From NCBI GenBank assembly GCA_964522665.1, contig CAZFVY010000041.1, positions 1 through 54,128 of the forward strand: 54,128 nt of DNA. The letters are read 5' to 3'. This stretch comes from CAZFVY01 sp964522665. Its GTDB lineage: Bacteria; Verrucomicrobiota; Verrucomicrobiia; Limisphaerales; CAZFVY01. A model generated the notes under the pieces. That model saw nothing but the letters and a program-made list of their open reading frames with translations, did not search any database and had not been told where the DNA came from. The translations under genes and the position numbers were made by a program. Below are positions 49,435 through 54,128 of this stretch, one piece after another (within the stretch, counting starts at the first letter, position 1; each line of letters begins with the position of its first letter).

Positions 49435-52400
49435 TCACAGCGTGTGCTTGACGCGGACGCGGTTCGGGAAAACGCGGGTCCCCGCCAACGTCACGTTGGG
49501 CGAGCCGCTGAAATCGGCTTCGCGGAGCCGCGGGAGGCGCGCCAGGAACGGCAGGCCGGCATCGCTGATGCCCAGGCATTCGTAGAACGCGAGCTGCTCC
49601 AGTGAGGAGATGCGGCTGAGGAGTTCGAGGCTGCGGTCGGTGATCTTCGTCGCGCCGGCGTAGTACGTTTTCAGGCGGGACAACCCGAGCAAGTGTTCCG
49701 TGGCGACGTCGGTGGTATCGCGACAATACATGCACGACAATCCTTCGAGGCCCTGGCAGAGTCCGACGTAGCGGAAGCCGGCGTCGGAAACGTCGATCGG
49801 CGTCAGTTCCGCCAAGGCGGGAAACTCCGGCAGGGTTGAAAGGGCCGCGTCATCGACGTTCTTGCAACTTACTGAGAGCGCGCGCAACGCGGGCATTTTG
49901 GACAGCGCGATAAATCCGCGCCCGGTCAAGTTCGGGCATTCCCGGCCCCAAAAATGCGCGAGCGTCGTGGAACGGCTTAACGACTCGAAGCCGGCGTCGG
50001 TCGCCACCGTGCCTTGGGCCATCAACATGCGCAGTCGCGGCAGCGCCGCGATATGTCGCATGGCGGTATCGTCGCAAAGGGCTCCGCCCCAACCCAACAC
50101 TCCAAGATTGGGAAGCGACGCCAGCGGCTGGAGGCAATCCGGGGTCACCGCGGTGAGGTGCCAGAAAAAGCGGAGGCCGAAAAGGCCGTCAAGTCCGGCC
50201 AGGGCCGCGAGACCGGCGTTGGTGATTGGTCCGTCCAAAAGCAGGTTGTTTGGTTCGGCGGAATCGTTCAGGAGACTGAATTTCAGCTCGCCACCCTGCC
50301 ACGTCTTGAACGCGGGAATTTCATGGAGCAACGGGAGTCCGGCGTCGGTGAGCAGTTTGCCGGCTTGGAAGTAGCGCAACTTGGTTTTGCCACGAAGGGC
50401 GCGGAGCGCGCCGTCGCCGGTCGGCGTCCCCATCAAGTTGACGTTTTCAATTTGATCGCAGCACGCCAGGTGGGCGACACCGGCGTCCGTGATGCCCTTT
50501 TGCCAAGTCATTTGAAGCGTCTTGAGTTGGGGGAGATGGCGCAACGCTTCTAAACCGCGATCCGTGAGGCGGCCGCCCGGGTTTTCGCTCAAATGGAGGT
50601 ATTCCAACTGCGGCATCCGCGCGAGGCACAACAGGCCATCGTCGGTGAGTTGACGGGAGCCACCCAAAGTGAGGCGCGTGACGTGACCCAACTCAGCAAC
50701 GCGGTCCATCGCGGCATCGGTCATTTGGCCGTTGGCGCTGAGGGCCGTGATCTGCCGCTCCCGCATGACGGCGACGATGGTCTCCCAATCGCGCGCCGAG
50801 AGATTACGGCGCGGCTCGATCTGATTTAGCTTCGCATCAATCTGGTACGGCAAGTCGGGCGGTGGAGAGCCGGTCGCGACGGAGGCGGTGAAGGCGCTCC
50901 AACTTCCGAAGCCGGCGTCCTGCGCGAGCAATACCTTGGCTTGGGCGAGGCCGAACGCGTTTTTGATCCCTCGGGACGACGCCTCCCGGGCCACTCGCGC
51001 ACGGCGCCAGACTTCGGCCCGCAAATCTTCCCGAGTGAAGGCGCGCTGGTGGTAGGCATTGAGGCGTTGCAAGGCGGCTTCATCGCCAGTTTCGTAAGCT
51101 TGCACAAAGTCCTGCGCCCGGCATTCAAGTTCTTCAACGCCGCGCGGACTGGTCGATCCCTCCGGACCGGGCGTCGGGAGGCCGACCCGCAGCGCCGCGG
51201 CGGCTTCAAGCAATCCGCGTTTTTCGGCCAGGTCGGCCGCGGTCAGTCCGGCGCGGTTTTTGAGCGCGGGATCGGCGCCGAGGGAAAGCAGCAGCCGCGC
51301 GCACTCCAGCGCTTTTCCTTCGTCGTCGGGCAAACGCATGAGGGGCGTTTCGCCGTCGGAAGAGACGACCTTGGCCAGTTCCGGCTGAGCGTTCAATACC
51401 TCACGCAAACGCTTGAGCTTGCCCATGAAAGTGAGGTCCCACACGTCCCGGCTGAACCGGCACAGGAGATCGATCAGGCGGGTTTTTTCGCCCCAGACCG
51501 CAAAGCCGAGCGGTGTCGCGCCGAAGTTCGATTCGCGCGCGTCCGGCGCGGCGCCACGGTCGAGCAGCAAGGCCGCGACGGCGGGCGAGTTGGAGTACGC
51601 GGCGACGTGCAGCGCGGTTTCGTTCCCGTTCCGCGGGTTCGTCAGGTCAGGCGCCACGCCCAGGTCGAGCAGGAGCGCCACGACGTCGGCGCGGTCCTGC
51701 TTCGCGGCGGCCATGAGCGTTTCGGGGGCCAGTAAGTAGTCGGGTTTATCTTTCAGCAGACGCTCGGCCTCGGCGCGATCGAGCCGAAAGCAGGCCGCCT
51801 TAAATGGGTCCTCGCCGGTGATTTCGACGCCGCCGGTCTGCGCGCCATAGCGGGCGAGGAGGCGGGCCATTTCGAGCTGACCGCCGCGGAGCGCTTCCTC
51901 GTAGAGCGTTCTCTTGGGAAAGTGGGACGAACTCGGCGGCGCCGCGTTCGGATCGGCGCCATGGAACAGGAGCCATTCGGCGAGTGGCCGATCGTCACGT
52001 TGCACGGCGCCGTGGAGCAAGAAGCGCGCGCCCGAGCCGTAACCGCCCATGCCCAGCATCTCCCAATTCGGATCGTCCCAATCGGGCTTCCGGCCGGACT
52101 TCACCGACTGCTCGTAAATGAGTTTGAGAAACCAGAGAACGTCGCCCCGAAAGTGCGTGTTATAAATGACCTGAAGGTCGTACGGCGCGGCGCCGCGTTC
52201 CAAGAGCAATCGGGTCAGCGCGTCCCGCTGCGGATGCGGCGCCCGCCCTTCCTCACCTTCGCCGATGACGCCAACCAGCGGGGTGTAGCGGCTGCTTCCA
52301 GCCATGAAGCAGGCGTTCGGATCGGCTCCGTGATCCAGCAACGTCCGCGCGATGGCGACCGCGTTAGCGCTGGCCGCGGCGAGCGGCAGACGGGTGAAGC

Positions 52401-53055
52401 AAAGAAACAGCAGTGGTTCCCACAGTTTCGGCCCGTTGTTCTTGAACACGTCGTCCGCGCCGCCCGACGCGGCGCGGTCGGGTCCGGCGCCGGAGTATTT
52501 TTCCGTGGCCGCCGCCGGGCGTTCCGCGAGGCGGCGCTCGACTTCGGCCAATTCACCGCAAACGACCGCCGTGTAAAGATTCTCGCGGGCCAGCTCGGGA
52601 TGGCGCCGCAACATCCGCTCGGCGGCGTGGCGGGCCATGCGGTGCGCGGCGCCGCCGCGGATATGGTGGTCGGGACAGGCGTATTCCAGGAACTGCGCCA
52701 CTCGCTCCGCGTGGCTTTGAAGGGTCGTGGTGGGCGGCGAGGCTAACGATTGCTCCGGGGGCGCCTCGCCTGGGGAGCTCGCGGGCGTTGCGCCTTTCGC
52801 GAGCGCTTCGACGTGATTCTTGAGTTTCGGCCAGCTCTCGAACCCGTACTCGCGGGCGATGACGAGCAGCGCGTCGCTGAGGCTTAACCTCGCGCGCTGC
52901 GCCTCGAGTTCGTTCCGGGTGGTGAATTTGGGGTGGAATTCCCTGGTCCGGGCGACCGCTTTGGCGTTACCGGACTGATGGGCGATCCGCAAATCCTTCG
53001 CCTGGTATTTGAGATGTTCCAGGTTGGGATGGGGCGGTAATGATTTGGATGGCAT
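49435..53055 (-). CDS. Giant ankyrin-repeat/leucine-rich-repeat protein
   Basis: 1206 aa, no signal peptide. An N-terminal module (residues about 1-90: HLKYQAKDLRIAHQSGNAKAV ... DALLVIAREYGFESWPKLKNHVE) is typical of stand-alone bacterial ankyrin proteins and recurs weakly near 690-735 (QAKVLLAQDAGFGSWSAFTASV). About 145-640 are ankyrin repeats (LLDHGADPNACF, LLFHGADPNAA, ETALHVAAYSNSPAVAALLLDRGAAP). About 760-1200 are leucine-rich repeats of the F-box/AMN1-like 'LTDxGLxxLxxLPxLxxLxL' type. Likely a cytoplasmic scaffold or interaction protein. A perfect 18-bp palindrome lies 47 nt upstream of the start. Confidence 0.87.
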   Translation of the reverse strand: MPSKSLPPHPNLEHLKYQAKDLRIAHQSGNAKAVARTREFHPKFTTRNELEAQRARLSLSDALLVIAREYGFESWPKLKNHVEALAKGATPASSPGEAPPEQSLASPPTTTLQSHAERVAQFLEYACPDHHIRGGAAHRMARHAAERMLRRHPELARENLYTAVVCGELAEVERRLAERPAAATEKYSGAGPDRAASGGADDVFKNNGPKLWEPLLFLCFTRLPLAAASANAVAIARTLLDHGADPNACFMAGSSRYTPLVGVIGEGEEGRAPHPQRDALTRLLLERGAAPYDLQVIYNTHFRGDVLWFLKLIYEQSVKSGRKPDWDDPNWEMLGMGGYGSGARFLLHGAVQRDDRPLAEWLLFHGADPNAAPPSSSHFPKRTLYEEALRGGQLEMARLLARYGAQTGGVEITGEDPFKAACFRLDRAEAERLLKDKPDYLLAPETLMAAAKQDRADVVALLLDLGVAPDLTNPRNGNETALHVAAYSNSPAVAALLLDRGAAPDARESNFGATPLGFAVWGEKTRLIDLLCRFSRDVWDLTFMGKLKRLREVLNAQPELAKVVSSDGETPLMRLPDDEGKALECARLLLSLGADPALKNRAGLTAADLAEKRGLLEAAAALRVGLPTPGPEGSTSPRGVEELECRAQDFVQAYETGDEAALQRLNAYHQRAFTREDLRAEVWRRARVAREASSRGIKNAFGLAQAKVLLAQDAGFGSWSAFTASVATGSPPPDLPYQIDAKLNQIEPRRNLSARDWETIVAVMRERQITALSANGQMTDAAMDRVAELGHVTRLTLGGSRQLTDDGLLCLARMPQLEYLHLSENPGGRLTDRGLEALRHLPQLKTLQMTWQKGITDAGVAHLACCDQIENVNLMGTPTGDGALRALRGKTKLRYFQAGKLLTDAGLPLLHEIPAFKTWQGGELKFSLLNDSAEPNNLLLDGPITNAGLAALAGLDGLFGLRFFWHLTAVTPDCLQPLASLPNLGVLGWGGALCDDTAMRHIAALPRLRMLMAQGTVATDAGFESLSRSTTLAHFWGRECPNLTGRGFIALSKMPALRALSVSCKNVDDAALSTLPEFPALAELTPIDVSDAGFRYVGLCQGLEGLSCMYCRDTTDVATEHLLGLSRLKTYYAGATKITDRSLELLSRISSLEQLAFYECLGISDAGLPFLARLPRLREADFSGSPNVTLAGTRVFPNRVRVKHTL

Positions 53056-53101
53056 GACGAACTTCTTTCATTGTGCCTGCCGTCCGCAACTCAGGCAGAA
53101 A

Positions 53102-53119
53102 GTAAGTTCGTGAACTTAC
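53102..53119. promoter_or_regulatory. Perfect 18-bp palindrome upstream of the ankyrin-LRR gene
   Basis: GTAAGTTC-GT-GAACTTAC, arms complementary at all 8 positions. It starts 47 nt before the ATG, in the promoter or leader region, so it is a plausible operator. It does not match the Verrucomicrobial LexA box as I remember it (TGTTC-N4-GAACA), since the spacer is 2 nt. Confidence 0.55.
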
Positions 53120-53596
53120 GGTTATTTTGCAGGTGGACTTCTGTCCTCTCCGCGGACGGGTTGCGCCCTGTGCGCGGCGAAAAAACTAGATCAGCACGTT
53201 TCCCCGCGCAATGCCGAAGTGGCGGGCGGATTTGGGTTTTTACGTCGTTTTGGGAGATGGTTTGCCACGAAATGCAATCGTTCCCGGTCTTACAGACCGG
53301 ACGGAGTGTTTTGGGCGTTGATTTCCTGGGACTTCGCTTCGCTCCATCCCAGCTATCCCATTGCGGGCTTTCAGCCCTTCTAGCGTGAGGCGCCGCGCAA
53401 TCCGTGGAGCGAGGTCGCGCAAGGCGCGAACCTGCCGCCTACGCATCGCTTCTTCGCGGCCAGAACCCTTGCGGCGGCGAAGCTCAGAGCGAAAACGGGC
53501 GCGCTCCGAGGTCGGCTCGCTCGAATTTAGCGAGCAACGGACAGGACGGCATCTAGCGCGTTTAGGTTCCTTTGGACGCGTGAGTCACCAGGGGAA

Positions 53597-53640
53597 CGCT
53601 CGCGCACACTCGCGCGAGCGTGCCTCCGCAGCGCGGAGGC
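53597..53640. repeat. Two tandem perfect hairpins (REP-like or terminator)
   Basis: Stem 1 is 9 bp (CGCTCGCGC/GCGCGAGCG, 6-nt loop) and stem 2 is 8 bp (GCCTCCGC/GCGGAGGC, AGC loop), only 1 nt apart and 50 nt past the hydrolase stop codon. They are GC-rich and lack a T-run. Confidence 0.6.
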
Positions 53641-53690
53641 CCTACCAGCGGACCGCTCTCGGAAACTTGTCAATCGACACGGAATCGCCG

Positions 53691-54128
53691 TTACTGCTTC
53701 GATTCTTTGCGGACGATGAAGCGGACGGGAACCGGGCGCGAAAGCTCGCGCTGGAGAGCGACAACCTCTTTTTCGATGGCGATGGTCTCGGTTTCGAGGC
53801 GCTTGACGCGCGGGTGCGCGCCCAGGGTCTCATCCAGGCCGCGGCGAACGACGGCTAGTTCATCGCGCACGTCGGTCAGCGTTTTCAACGCATGGCCTTG
53901 GGCGTCCCACGGGCCGCCGGGAACCCAGGGATCAGCGGAAGCCGACGCGATATTGATCCCGCGCGAAAGCTCCGCGGCGGTCCAGGCGCCGAGCGGACGG
54001 CCACCGGCGCTGATCGCGTAGCGGCCCTCGGGCAGGTTCTTGATCGCGAGCGAGTAACGGTTCAGCTCGTCGCTAATCGGAATGAAATAGCCGTACAACA
54101 TCCAGAGCGGTTGCAGGTTGAGCGGGAG
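53691..54128 (-). CDS. Probable SGNH/GDSL hydrolase, C-terminal part only
   Basis: The frame is open to the right edge, so the gene is cut at its 5' side by the window. The 146 visible residues (LPLNLQPLWMLYGYFIPISDELNRYSLAIKNLPEGRYAISAGGRPLGAWTAAELSRGINIA...) match the C-terminal part of SGNH/GDSL acylhydrolases of PVC bacteria, where 'GRPLGTWTAAQLAxGVNLA' follows the catalytic domain; this is recalled, not searched. Then a helical, coiled-coil-prone tail (about 60 residues: VRDELAVVRRG...EKEVVALQREL). Catalytic residues lie outside the window. Confidence 0.6.
   Translation of the reverse strand, partial: LPLNLQPLWMLYGYFIPISDELNRYSLAIKNLPEGRYAISAGGRPLGAWTAAELSRGINIASASADPWVPGGPWDAQGHALKTLTDVRDELAVVRRGLDETLGAHPRVKRLETETIAIEKEVVALQRELSRPVPVRFIVRKESKQ

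Larger units (their letters stand above)
53056..53690. other. Non-coding, hairpin-rich intergenic region
   Basis: 635 nt with no gene I can support. It carries several perfect hairpins: CCGGTCT/AGACCGG (53284-53300), GGGCT/AGCCC (53365-53377), GCTCGCT/AGCGAGC (53515-53535), CGCTCGCGC/GCGCGAGCG (53597-53620) and GCCTCCGC/GCGGAGGC (53622-53640), plus a palindrome at 53102. The density suggests REP-like elements; the last pair also lies just after the hydrolase stop and may help end its transcript. Confidence 0.6.

Noticed and set aside
1..54128. tRNA, rRNA, CRISPR array or insertion sequence
   Set aside because: Read on both strands; no CCA-ended cloverleaf-like sequence, no regularly spaced repeat array and no transposase frame seen.

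Overview
The window looks like chromosomal DNA of a high-GC member of the Verrucomicrobiota. No 16S or other marker gene is present, so this is inferred from gene families typical of the PVC group: a PVC-type dehydrogenase/HEAT/cytochrome c protein, a DUF4380 protein, an ankyrin protein with the EYGFxSWPKLK-type N-terminus, and large secreted NHL and SBBP propeller proteins ending in an 'STNLxDW ... RFYRA' tail. I saw no rRNA, tRNA, CRISPR array, transposase or integrase.

Region 1 (about 0.1-32.8 kb, all minus strand, read from high to low coordinates) is a surface-polysaccharide locus. It opens with a NusG/RfaH/UpxY-like antiterminator and a GbsR/MarR-like regulator, with a 42-bp imperfect palindrome between them. 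Next comes a nonulosonic-acid block: UDP-GlcNAc 4-epimerase, NeuB and NeuC joined by 4-nt overlaps, then a stand-alone CBS protein, an iron-ADH-family dehydrogenase, a methyltransferase, a DegT aminotransferase and a CMP-sugar synthetase. The ADH/aminotransferase pair resembles the KdnB/KdnA pair that aminates Kdo. Then follow an LIC12162-like putative transferase and an acyl-carrier-protein chemistry set spread over 10.5-21.9 kb: two ACPs, a KAS III, SDR reductases, a MaoC-FabG fusion, an FkbH-like HAD/GNAT protein and two hexapeptide acyltransferases. A GNAT-like protein, a polysaccharide deacetylase and a Wzx-type flippase are interspersed. The distal part has an AT-richer island (about 4.7-9.3 kb: methyltransferase, HpcH/HpaI aldolase, KdsB-like cytidylyltransferase, LIC13510-like protein). 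It ends with rfbF, two SDRs, an rfbC-like epimerase and a GT2 enzyme. No polymerase or initiating phosphoglycosyltransferase is visible, so the locus probably continues beyond the left edge.

Region 2 (32.9-54.1 kb) holds mostly exported or stand-alone genes: a secreted right-handed beta-helix protein, a membrane protein with a clear internal duplication, a vapBC toxin-antitoxin pair, an esterase-like alpha/beta hydrolase lacking the usual catalytic His, an SBBP propeller protein, a Gfo/Idh/MocA oxidoreductase divergent from the PVC dehydrogenase/cytochrome (with a perfect 29-bp inverted repeat between them), an NHL-repeat protein, a DUF4380 protein, a giant ankyrin-LRR protein, a hairpin-rich intergenic stretch, and the 3' end of a probable SGNH/GDSL hydrolase cut by the window edge.

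Reading of the whole: one long, probably antiterminator-dependent operon appears to build a glycan carrying one or two CMP-activated ulosonic acids, at least one probably aminated, plus a custom ACP-derived acyl or glyceryl substituent. That combination is the best candidate here for an undescribed system.
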